DNA of 64,000 bases from Linanthus parryae. Taxonomy: Eukaryota; Streptophyta; Magnoliopsida; Ericales; Polemoniaceae. This document shows positions 20,094-30,573 of this stretch, piece by piece. The notes below the pieces were generated by a model. The model saw only the letters and a program-made list of their open reading frames with translations. It was not told the DNA's origin and made no database searches. Position 1 is the stretch's first letter. Each line of letters begins with the position of its first letter. The translations under genes were made by a program, and so were the position numbers. Location of the stretch: positions 1,364,001 to 1,428,000 of the forward strand of contig JALGPY010000015.1 of assembly GCA_023055425.1 (NCBI GenBank), read 5' to 3'.

Positions 20094-21071
20094 CATCTAT
20101 CTCCCCTTTAGCCAATCTTCTACTTCTCTTTAGATCCTGCACATTTTTGACAAATGTGATATCCACATCCAGTATCCAATACCCATGAGGTAGAGATAGT
20201 TAAATTGACATCTACAACAAAATACCTGGTGGTGGTGGAATCACTATTACAAGCCTCTTGTCCTCCAGATATTTTGAGCAGTTCCTCCTCCAGTGTCCAG
20301 GCTGACTGCAGTAGTGACATTCACCTTTAGTCACACCTTTGGAAATGCCACGAACATGCTTAAGGGCAGATTCTTTGGACTTGGCAACTGTTTTGCCTTT
20401 GCCAATGAGGCAAACCTTTTGCCCTTTCCTTTCTGTATCGTTATAAAGGCCTTTCCCTTACCCTTGTTGATGTTTTGCTCAGATGTCCTCAACATATTGA
20501 GTAAATCTGGCAGTGGTATTACGATCTCGTTCATGTTATAGTTCATGATGAACTGTCCATAAATCTCAGGCAACGATTGCAACACGAGATCGGTGGCCAA
20601 CTCTCGAACGACCGGGAACCCTAGTCGTGCAAGATTCTCCAGGTACCCAATCATACAGAGTACATGAGGTCCCATAGGGTGTTCTTCAGCTATATGACAT
20701 TTGAACAATGCCTTTGAAACTGCATACCTCTCAACCCTTGCCTGCTCTTGGAAGAGCTGCTTCAAGTGTTTGATCGTATCGAGTGCATTCATGTTCTCAT
20801 GTTGCTTCTGAAGCTCAGAGGTCATGGCGCAAATCATGAGGCAGGCCGCATAATTAGCGTCGTCAACATGATTCTGATATGCCTTTAGGGATGTAGGAGT
20901 ATTGTTTTCTAGGCCTGCAGAAACTTGCTCCTCTATAGCGTACAGTTTCTTCTCTTGTTTGAGAACGATTCTCAGGTTTCTGTACCTGTCAAGGAAATTG
21001 GTTCCAAAGAGTTTGTATTTCTCAAGGACAGAGCGTAGGGAATGTTGTGAACTCGATGAGTTGTTTGCCAT
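20094..21071 (-). pseudogene. Angela copy 2 gag and protease start
   Basis: Gag starts at the ATG on 21069-21071 and reads open for about 246 codons (MANNSSSSQHSLRS, UBN2-type domain, basic linker). A frameshift near 20400 then throws it out of frame before the zinc knuckle. The knuckle and the protease active site (WVLDTGCGYH, near 20165-20195) are still readable in other frames. The two premature stops of copy 1 gag are absent here, showing they arose in copy 1. The block ends at KLAKGEID-type sequence (about 20094-20110), where the LTR begins. Nothing of integrase remains. Confidence 0.83.
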
Positions 21072-22080
21072 TTGAAATTCTACAAAAGTAAAATACGCAA
21101 GTTTTAGTATTTGTGAACTTTTAACTATATTTAATAATGGCTAGATAAGTAAACATAGCTCCCACTATTTTTCTACGGATTAATAGCCCTCAAGATATTA
21201 ATGCGGAAAATATCATTATATTTTCTAGTGGGCCAAGATCCATGTTTCATCTCCTTTTTGAGCTAGCTTTGGCAAGTCACCCAATATTGACTACGTTAGG
21301 TAGGAACAATTCCAATTGCATCCCAAGCAACTCTTGGTTCAATTGGGAAAATAACTCCTTATTTATCCATCTTCATGGATAATCACAAATGATTGCCTCT
21401 AGGTTTTAATCATATTAATAACCTAGTTGTGTCCAACCTCTTACTTAAACAGTTGCACATTACTAGCTTGTGCCATCGCATTCCATCATTATGAACCAAG
21501 TCCCCATGCTTTGGCACGCCCGAACTTGATAAATCATGATGATAATGAGTGTTTAAATAACGAGAAGGCAAGAACACAATATTTGAATCTTGAAGGATTT
21601 TAAATTCAATTTTAATTGTTTTGTTGATCAATATCAACTAATCTACCTATTTAAGTTTGGGAACAACTCCAAATAATAGATCCGGGTTGTCTAATTATCT
21701 TATTATCCTAATTGCATGCATCATCCATACACCAACCACAAAATAATAAGACAATGAAATAAACAACCACAAAGCATAAATAAAACGTGATGTGGATATG
21801 GCCTTTTCTAGAATAAGATAATTCCAAGCCAATGGAATTATCTATGAACCCTAAAAGCAAACACATCTCCATGCGTCTTCATATTTTGGTCCATCCTTCA
21901 TAGTCATGCTCCATGCTCCATGCTCCATGCTCCATCTTTTGTGGCTCCTTTTGGCTTAGGACTTCTTTTCTTCAATCTTGGATAACAATTTACTTTATCT
22001 AGCACTAGCTAACAACTATACTAAATAAAATAAATCTCACAAGTTGAGAAAAAGATGGCACGCAGGCCATAAAACCCTAA
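21072..22080 (-). other. Angela copy 2 leader, inner unit
   Basis: Leader sequence closely matching copy 1 (1823-2820). From about 21236 it is repeated again, diverged, from 22106 onward. No gene is seen. Confidence 0.7.
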
Positions 22081-23568
22081 TTAGGTAGGAACAATTCCAA
22101 CCTTGATCCATGTTTCATCTCCTTTTTGAGCTAGCTTTGGCAAGTCACCCAAAATTGACTACTTTAGGTGGGAACAATTCCAATTGCATCCCAAGCAACT
22201 CTTGGTTCAATTGGGAAAATAACTCCTTATTTATCCATCTTCATGGATAATCACAAATGATTGCCTCTAGGTTTTCATCATATTAATAACCTAGTTGTGT
22301 CCAACCTCTTACTTAAACAGTTGCACATTACTAACTTGTGCCATCACATCACATCATTAAGAACCAAGTCGCCTTGCTTTGGCATGCATGAGCTTGATAA
22401 ATCGATGATGAGGAGTGTTTAAATAACGAGAAGGCAAAACACAATATATGAATTTTTTGAAGGATTTTAAAATTCAATTTTAATTGTTTTGTTGATCCAT
22501 ATCAACTGACCTATCTATCTTGAGTTTAAACACAACTCTTAAAAATAGATTCGGGTTGTTAATTATCTAATTATCCTAATTGCATGCATCAACTATACAT
22601 CAATCACAAAATAATAAGACAGGAAAGTAAACAACCACAAAAAATAAAATAAAAAACGTGATGTGGATATGGCCTTTTCTAGACTAAGATATTTTCAAGC
22701 CAATGGGAATATCTATGAACCCTAAATAGAAAACACATCTCCATGCTCCTCAATCTTTTGGTCCATCTCTTAGCCTTTGTGGAATGCTCCATGCTCCATC
22801 TTTGTGGCTTCTTTGTCTTTGGTCTTCTCCATTCTTGGCTAACAATCTATTCTATCTAGTACTAGCTAACAACTTACTAAATAAAATAAATTTCACAAGT
22901 TGAGAAAAAATCGGCTCACATGTCGTAAACCCTAATTAACTATTACATTAATTGATCAGCTCGCAGGCTGTAAATAAAACCACAAAATTAAACAATCACA
23001 CTAAACCACATCCTTAGGCCATATCCACACCATGCGATTTGCACATAAACACTTAAAATCCAATTTTAACGCTCTTGCTCAATTTTTGATTTTAGGATTA
23101 CATGTGTCAAAACGGTCCAAGGGCCCAAACAATACATGGCCGAACCCCCTTGGAACCGCCCTGGGCCGAGCCTAGGCCGGCCGGCCCAACCCGTGGGGTT
23201 GGCTGACCGCTTAGGCCTTCGGCCTAGGTGGCTTGGGCGGCAAGGAGGGTGAGGGGCGGTCTCCTTAGGGGAAAAAACCTCATAGTTGTTTCCAGAAACA
23301 AGTCCTTCCTTGTTCCCCAAGTCCAAAACGTTTCCACATTAGAACTAGTTTCCAATTTGTGCCGAAAACCCTAGATCTGAGATCCTAAAATTTCTCAAAC
23401 TCACTAATCCATGCATCCAATGCATAAACTAGGCCTTGTTTAGTTGAATCACATTTAACATGCATCTTTATGCTTAATTTGTCTGTTTTAACGCAATAAT
23501 CTTACAATTATGGGTGTAAAGGACATAAAACGTAACACATAAACCACGTCTATGATCTACGACATGTT
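22081..23568 (-). repeat. Angela copy 2 leader, second unit of a partial duplication
   Basis: The block starting at about 22081 repeats the leader seen from about 21215, with a shift of about 870 bp (compare GATCCATGTTTCATCTCC at about 21236 and 22106). This unit is more diverged from copy 1 than the inner unit is. It carries on into the GC-rich block (about 23120-23260) and the primer site, so it is the native leader of the 23582-24981 LTR. Confidence 0.75.
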
Positions 23569-23580
23569 GCTCTGATACCA
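23569..23580 (-). other. Primer binding site, Angela copy 2
   Basis: Minus strand TGGTATCAGAGC, the canonical initiator Met tRNA site of copia elements, next to the LTR. Confidence 0.88.
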
Positions 23581-23581
23581 C

Positions 23582-24981
23582 TTTAGGGTCTTGATCATGG
23601 ATATGCAGCGGAAGAAAGAATTATCCATTCAAGACCCTCCAAGGATCACAGGAAGAGAATCATAACGATGATAAAGGAAGGAACAAGTAACACACACCTT
23701 AGATATCTCCTGTGATGACTTGTAACGTGAATTGTGTCACGTCTCTACGGTTGATCAACGCTTAGAGTTGAGATCTAGATCTTCCTTCTCCTTAGTGCTA
23801 GCTTGGACCGGAGGAAGAGGAAGAATAAATCACGCAACGAGAATCAAAGAAGAGGCTCGACCTCTTTCTCTTGGCCGACGGGTAGGGGCGGACCAAGGGG
23901 GTCGGGTTCGGCCTCCTTGTGTCTTGCTCTCTCTCTCTCTCTTTGTTTCCTTCCCACTCAACTTATGTTATGAGCATTATTGTGGGAAGGAAGCTAGGAG
24001 CATCCTTTATATATTCCAACAACTCCTTTTCAACTACCTAAAGGCCCTTCCTAATCCTACTTGAATTTCGATTAGTCCCTCCCTTGCATATTAGTCCTTC
24101 TAAGTTTGCAAGGTGTTGCAAAGTGAACCTTCCAATTAATTAATCATATTAATTAATTCCCAATATATGGCTCAACCCTATTGGGCGTGTGACCCCATAG
24201 GTTCTATCTCGTTGGTAGCAACAATTTGCTAATATGAAGTGGTCTCTAGCAAGACCTCCATTCTAGCCAACTAATAGGATAGTCATCCAGCAAACCATGT
24301 GCAAGTATTGTCTCATCCCCTTGTATCAATATCTGAATTGGACACGAGACCTACAAGTCAAACTCGTATATCCAATCCATAGTTTCTCGATCCTGGGAAT
24401 AGCCTTATTCGTGCAAATAAATTCGATATCCTATATTGATTTATTTGAGTCTGGCTAGACATTCTATAAGCACTATCCCTCGAGTGGCCTAGGATATTTT
24501 CTCCCCTTATGTGGGAGGTACATATTTTATCTACATCACTACGATATCTAAGCTTGCTTCATGTTGTGTCCGATATGCGCCTTTATGACTATCCAGTTAC
24601 AGTATAGCGTTTGACGCTACCAAAACCACAACGCTCCAGAACTGGATGCTCTAGTGACTTCAAGTTTAAGGATTACAATACCATTGTCACCACGAGAAGC
24701 GCTTGTGACTTTACATAACTCGTATGTAGCCTTCTCGGAGATGGATCAATCCAGTATGCCATTACCACTAATGCATACTCATGTTTTGGATCATGATATA
24801 TCCATATCAATCCAAACCCATACTAGTCTACAGATAATTTAAGGATATTTAAGATAAACAACACAATTGTAAATCTAAGGACTTCATTATATTAAATATC
24901 CAATAAATAATACAATGAATATTCTAGCCAAAATTAAGTTCATACTAAAACTAGATTGCCTCTAGGGCATCTATTCCAACA
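23582..24981 (-). repeat. 5' LTR of Angela copy 2
   Basis: About 1.4 kb ending ...CTATTCCAACA. Its other end is degenerate (TTTAGGGTCTTG where TGTTGGGTTTTG is expected). By eye it is only about 75-85% like the other two Angela LTRs, so it is an older or separate subfamily. A TATA-like CTTTATATATTCC lies near 24004. Confidence 0.82.
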
Positions 24982-25577
24982 GGTTTGTGGTATTGTCCAT
25001 ACCACAAGGTAGGGACCCGGTAATACACTGAAATATATGGTTGTTTTTTGTCATTTACTAATCTTTTGTAGACAAGAATTTTTTTGGATTGTTTTCGCAA
25101 AATTCCACTCTTCTGCATTATTTTACATTCTTGCGTCTTCATTATACTTCTACTATTTTAGGGGAAAATTGACAAGAACCTTTGCTAGAAATGGTGTTTT
25201 GTTTTATAACCTTCCCGGAATTCAAAATTGAACTTCTACCCACCAAATTTTTGTCCTCAACTAACTTGTTTGTTAATTGAGTTGTGGTCCTACCGATTCT
25301 TTTTTTTTAAGAGGTCCGTTACCATTTTGTCCCTCCTCATTCGTCACCCGTATAGTCTTATTCGTCATTGTTCAATTAATCATTTGTCACTGTCTAAAAA
25401 CTCATTCGTCAATGAATCTGCTTATTGGTTATCCATTCGTTGACTCGAATAGTGATGTTCTAATACTCATTCTTCGAAAAGTATGGTCTGATTCGCCACT
25501 GTCAAATTCTTATTTGTCACTGTTTTATTCACTCGTCATTGTTAAAAATTAATTAGTACGCAACTGGTAATGATTAC
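24982..25577. other. Flanking DNA left of the Sirevirus, with ATTCGTCA-type motif series
   Basis: No gene is recognised. It starts with a perfect 9-bp inverted repeat (TTGTGGTAT...ATACCACAA, 24985-25007, 5-bp loop). From about 25335 to 25550 the motif ATTCGTCA and variants recur about nine times at spacings of roughly 20-34 bp. Similar motifs resume at 52195-52290 on the far side of the Sirevirus, so the element landed inside this series. Confidence 0.6.
25573..25577. repeat. Left target-site duplication ATTAC of the Sirevirus
   Basis: ATTAC at 25573-25577 is repeated at 52191-52195 directly outside the 3' LTR. The pair defines the 26.6 kb interval as one insertion, including everything nested inside it. 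Confidence 0.93.
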
Positions 25578-27080
25578 TGATAAGTCTGAAGCTCATGGAT
25601 ATTATGATATGAAAATACAGGCAGAGAGATTAGCTCCTTGATGATGAAAGCCAGAAACACAAGCATAAGAATGCTAAGTACAAAAGCTTCAAAGCTTTGA
25701 GTTACTGTAGCAGTTCCTGTGTGCTGTATTTGTCTAACTATTTTGTGCAGGTTTTGGTTATGTTTTGATAATGATTAGTTTAGTTATATAATTATATACA
25801 GAAATCTATGTTCTAAGATGATCACTGAAGGATTAAGTTGGATTGAAAATCCAATATACACTCTGGTAAAGTAAGCAGGCAAAGCTTCAAAGCATTGAGT
25901 TTTTCTAGTCACTCTTTAATGCTAAGTTATGCTAACTATCTTTCTGTGTGCAGATGGATTCAGTGTTACTTGGATATTGTTACATGCTGATTATTGTCTA
26001 TTATTGTGGACTCTATATTGGTTATTTGATATATTCATGAGATTGAATATACTTGTTAAACTCAGAACTATCAGCACCCAAGTCTAGCATGATTTTCTCT
26101 TTATTGGTTAGCTGCTGTTTCAAGCAGATCTCTTTGCTAGATTGTATTGTTAATTGTTTGATCTTGTTTGCTAAGTATTTGCAGGTTTGTAAGACTCTCC
26201 AACGTCCATAAACAGATCAGCAATGTATTCAAATTGAGCTGTTAACAGGAGCTTATCAGATAGGACATATTTTAGGAATTATGTTGCTGAAATCTCTCAA
26301 GTTAGTTGCAGATAGAAAACAGCTACCTGAGTTTGAATTGCAGAGACTTATAAGAGACATAGAGGTTGTGATTTTGAAGAGGACAATCATCTGGGAAGAT
26401 CAATTACATACATCTCTTCAAATCATTCAGGGATTCAATTCAAGCAGGTTGAAGATCATTCAAATCCAGAAGAACTCCTCTAGGCTTTAAACAGCTTATT
26501 CTTTCTGAGTTCTTCTCTCTGTACTTAATTTTATCATCTTTAATTCATTTCTAAAACCTCGCTAAACTTATTAGTTTGGTTATTGAAGTGAACAACAAGA
26601 GGTTCTTATTGTTTCAACAGGTTGTAGACTGTAACTAGATAGGTTGGGAACTACAAGATATATAAGTGTAAGGTAGCTCACTTAGGCTTGAGATCTAGGG
26701 CTAAATCTGGGTGATTAATAAGAAGTTTTGTTTGAATCCTGTAGGGATTAGATCCCTCAGGCAGAGACTAGGTCCAATTGTGACTGAACTCTGTAAAATA
26801 TCTGTGTTCTTGCTACTTACTTTTGCTGAATTTATTTACAGTTTGAATTGGAAGTTTCAAAGCTTTGGAGTTTTCCAAATCTCAAAGCTTTGAAGCCTCT
26901 ATACTCTGTTGTTATATATTTAAGCTTCACAAATATCTTTCAAAGCTTTGAGATATCAAAAGCTTGTTCTACTTAAGTTTCAAAAACTTGATTTTTGGCA
27001 AAATCTAGCATACTCTATTCAACCCCGCCCCCCCTGTAGAGTATTATTATACCTGCTTTCACCTACATTACACACTTTCA
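25578..27080 (+). repeat. 5' LTR of the Sirevirus-like element
   Basis: Matches 50685-52190. It contains at least five copies of an imperfect palindrome of the form TTCAAAGCTTTGAG (25688, 25886, 26856, 26880, 26939) and a CCCCGCCCCCCC tract near the end. Confidence 0.93.
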
Positions 27081-27082
27081 AT

Positions 27083-27094
27083 TGGTATCAGAGC
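27083..27094 (+). other. Primer binding site, Sirevirus-like element
   Basis: TGGTATCAGAGC two bases after the LTR end, complementary to initiator Met tRNA as in most copia elements. Confidence 0.92.
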
Positions 27095-27126
27095 TTTGGG
27101 TCACAGTTTAAAGATCTAACAATCTT

Positions 27127-27805
27127 GTGACACTGAGTTTTGTAGGTGAAGGAGGATTCTCACAGGGAAGGGCATCTAATAGACCTCCATTATTCTGTGG
27201 TGATAACTTTGTGCATTGGAAGGCATTGATGAAAATTTTCATCATAGATCAGGACATGGATTTATGGCATATTATTGTGAATGGGACAAACCTATTCTAC
27301 ACTACTGTGGATGGTGTTAGAACTGTCAAACCTGATGAAGATCTCTCAGCTAATGAATTAGAAAAGGTATCAAAAAATTACAAAGCTTTGAACTTATTAT
27401 ATTGTGCTCTTAGTATAGATGAGTTCAATAGAATATCCAACTGCAAGAATGCAAAGGAGATCTGGGATAAGTTGACTGTTACCTATGAAGGAACTAGCCA
27501 AGTCAAGCAGACAAAGATTAATATCCTTTTGAGACACAATGAACTGTTTAAGATGAACCCTGATGAGTCCATCAAAGATATGTTCAAAAGGTTTACAGAT
27601 ATTGTGAACAACTTGGAATCTTTGGGAAAAGTATTCTCAAATGAAGAAAAAGTCAGGAAGATTCTCAGAAGCTTGCCTAAAGCCAAATGGGAGCCAAAAA
27701 CTACTGCCATTGAAGAAGCTCAGGATTTAAGCATTCTGGAACTGGATGATCTGCAAGGAAAGTTAATCACTCATGAGATCTCTATGAAGGGGTTTGATGG
27801 TGAAC
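27127..27805 (+). pseudogene. Sirevirus gag, first part
   Basis: Front of the capsid gene. The open frame begins at GTG 27127 with no ATG before the conserved region, so the original start is lost or uncertain. The UBN2 gag domain spans most of it: DNFVHWKALMKIF, then ISNCKNAKEIWDKL and VKQTKINILLRHNELFKM, ending LDDLQGKLITHE. It is open up to 27805, where the Athila element is inserted within codons for ...DGEL. The same frame continues at 44010 after the duplicated TGAAC. Confidence 0.88.
27801..27805. repeat. Left target-site duplication TGAAC of the Athila element
   Basis: TGAAC at 27801-27805 and again at 44005-44009. Deleting the interval and one copy rejoins the Sirevirus gag frame (GAA CTG AGT GAC). 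Confidence 0.95.
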
Positions 27806-30558
27806 TGACACGATCTCCGCAAGTGTACGGTTATCGTTCTAGTAATAATGTGATAAGAGGGTTGTCGAATCCCAGAGGACTTGTCGTGAATTAACTAGGA
27901 CTCTTAACTTTGTTTGAGCAAGAAATTGGATTTGTTTAACTAATCTAAGAAAGGAAATAACAAGCTAATGATTAAAACGAAGATTAATACGAGAGACGAA
28001 TATCAGGATTTTCTCTAGGTTCACTAGGTATCCAGCGTTAACGAATTACGTTCTGAAACACAGATGATGATTTGATTTGCCAAACGAGAAATAATGCTAA
28101 CCGAGTTACCAAGCTAGCTTTCTATGCCTAGGTCAAATTACAACCGGGTTACTAAGTTCTAATTAGCCCTAAAACATATAATTACGATCATCTAATTCTA
28201 CTCAACGTTCACAGTATGTGGTTGATTTCTCTAACCTGTGACTACGTGCTTAATTCATTTATCCGGGCAATTCGTTGCTTTCACTAACTTATGACCTATA
28301 ATCTTCATATTGATGGCCAAACAACACAAATATGGATTAAGAACGAGAATTAAACATAGCGAAAAACATTCATCATCTATTAAGTTCAATCAAACATGAA
28401 TCAAACTCATAATTCGCAAAACACGGCTTCAAACCCTAGCTACCGTTGAGAAATCCCGATATGAAGTGTTTAGCTACTACGATTCATGATTACAAATACA
28501 ATGTTCTTCATAATCGTAGACAAAAATAAAGAAAACGAGAGAAGAGAGATCCAAACGATGAGTTCCCACGCTCCAACTGATGCCCCAAGCTTCAAACCCA
28601 TCTCCTGTAATGTCTCTGATCCGTTCTGGTTAGCTAATCCACGTTCTTCAGCCCTTATATATGTTTCCTAATGTTTTATAACAAGTTTAGGGATATTACA
28701 TAAAGCCCCAGATAAGTTCTGAATTTTTCTGTGCGTGTACAGGTCGTAGGACCTCTGAAAGAGGTCTTGCAGGACCTCGTTTTGAAACTCCTGGATTTTG
28801 TCTTGCTACAGTCAGGTCATGCGACCTATTCAGAAGTCGTGAGACCTCTCTTCTTTGCTTCAACCCTCTGTTTTACACTCTGCTGCTTTCTTGAGATCTC
28901 TTGTTCCATACGTTGTTGTCTCCTTCTTCTTGCTGCCTGATTGGCTTCTCTGGGTTATGTATGCTGGGTTCTGATCGGGTTTCAGGTGGTCAATAGGTGG
29001 TTTGAGATGTACTGGGTTTGAAGGCTGAATTTTGTAACGGTGCAGGTTGTGAATTGGTAGTTCATTGGGTTTGGATGGTTTAATTGGTTGAACAAAGATG
29101 GAGATGAGGGGGTGTTTAATGGATGATTGGATGGTGGTATTACAGTATTGGGTTTAGGTTGTTAAAGGCTGGTGCAAGTTGCTGGGTTGGTTGAGGTTAC
29201 TAGCAGGTGGTTTAGGTGGTCAGTTTTCAGGTTGTATTGGGGCTAAAAGGGGTGGTCTGGTATTGAATTGGCTGGGTTGTAGGTCTGATGAAGGTGAAGA
29301 TGATGATTGTGGATTGTATGGCAGTTTGTTGGAGTTTAGGAGGGGTAGAATAGGTAGGTTAGTTGATGATGGAGCTAGGTTTGTTGAATGTGGTGGTTTT
29401 GGAGGGAGTTTAAAGTCTAGTACTGGGTGTTTGATTGGTCTGGTATGGTTAAATGGTGTAGCTGGTGAGTATTAGGCTTTTATAGGTTGTGAATTTGTTT
29501 TGGGGGATAGTTATGTTTACGGAGTAAATGGTGAAAAGGTGTTATTGATGGCTGGTGATATAGGAATTGTATGAGTGCAGGTAGAAGAAGATGATTATGG
29601 TGGTTATAAGGCGGGGAAATTGGGCTGAACTAAGGTAGCTTTGTGATGTTAATTCAGGTGAAGGAAAGGTAATTTGGTGTAATAAACGGTGGTAGATTCA
29701 GGTTGCTGAATTTGAGATTGCAGGGATTGTTTGGTGAAATGGTGTTTATGTTATTGAGATGATAATGGTCTGGTGTGAATTGAGATTAGGTGCAGGTCTG
29801 ATGTGGAGGTGTTCATGGTACTATACTGCAGGGGGTAATTTGGTAGCATGTTGGGTGTAGATGGTTCATTTTGGAGGGAATTTAGAGGTAGGTTGGTTTT
29901 GTGGAGGCTGATTATTAAACTGGTGAATGAAGGTGGAACTAAAGGGCATGGTGATGGAGAATGGCGGTGTAAAGGGCTGGGTTTTAATTGGTAATCTGCA
30001 GGGAGTTGTTTGGAGCTAAAAGGATGCTCGGGAGATGATTCAGGATGTTTTAGGATAAAATCAGGATTTTCAAGATACTTTAAGATTGCGGGAAAGAAAA
30101 TAAGGATCCGGATTTTGATCCCGAACTCCGATGAACGTGATTTTTGCACCTTTGGATTCCTTTTGCGACGTAGACTTTGTCCATGTAGAGAAATTCCCGT
30201 TTCCGGACTGTTTTCCCGTTTTTCTCAGTTATTGACAAAAATTGACAAAAACATCCAAAACGCGTCAAATTCGCCTATTTCTTCTAATCCGGAGCTCGTT
30301 TCTTCTCTCAAATTGATTCCCGCATGCGTAATTCCAGTCAAACAACAACACGAACACTACCACGAAGATCAAATGTGATAAATTTTCAAAATCATACTCA
30401 AAACCATTAAGAAACGCCCGGATTGTGCTTTGAAGCTCAAAAACATCCAAAAGTGCATTTTCTTCATATTTTGGCTCAAATATCGTAACTTTGCACCGAA
30501 AAGCACACAAATAACAATCTGAAACGTATATAGGATAAAACTTATTAAGGAGTTATCA
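27806..30558 (-). repeat. 3' LTR of the Athila element
   Basis: 2,753 bp. Over the first 300 bp it differs from the other LTR at about 14 sites. It lacks roughly 290 bp present in the other LTR at about 42262-42555. Forward open frames in it (29179-29475, 30010-30378) recur in the other LTR simply because the LTRs are copies. Confidence 0.9.
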
Positions 30559-30573
30559 AATACCCCCACACTT
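30559..30573 (-). other. Polypurine tract of the Athila element
   Basis: Minus strand AAGTGTGGGGGTATT directly before the LTR start TGATAACTCC, the usual Athila arrangement. Confidence 0.75.

Larger units (their letters stand above)
20094..24981 (-). mobile_element. Angela-like element, copy 2: pol-less and mosaic
   Basis: A minus-strand copy consisting of LTR (23582-24981), a leader with an internal 870-bp duplication, gag and the protease start. All of integrase, RT and RNase H is missing: the protease sequence runs straight into an LTR end at 20093/20094. The gag half resembles copy 1 closely. The LTR and outer leader are clearly more diverged, so the block looks assembled from two subfamilies. 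Confidence 0.82.

Noticed and set aside
27781..27894. Chimeric gag frame running from Sirevirus into the Athila LTR
   Set aside because: The last 30 or so codons are LTR sequence read by chance after the insertion point; there is no sign that the fusion was selected.
29179..30378. Several open frames of 98-132 codons repeated at 42620-43823
   Set aside because: They lie in the two LTRs of the Athila element, so repetition is due to LTR copying. Both strands are open and no protein family is recognised.
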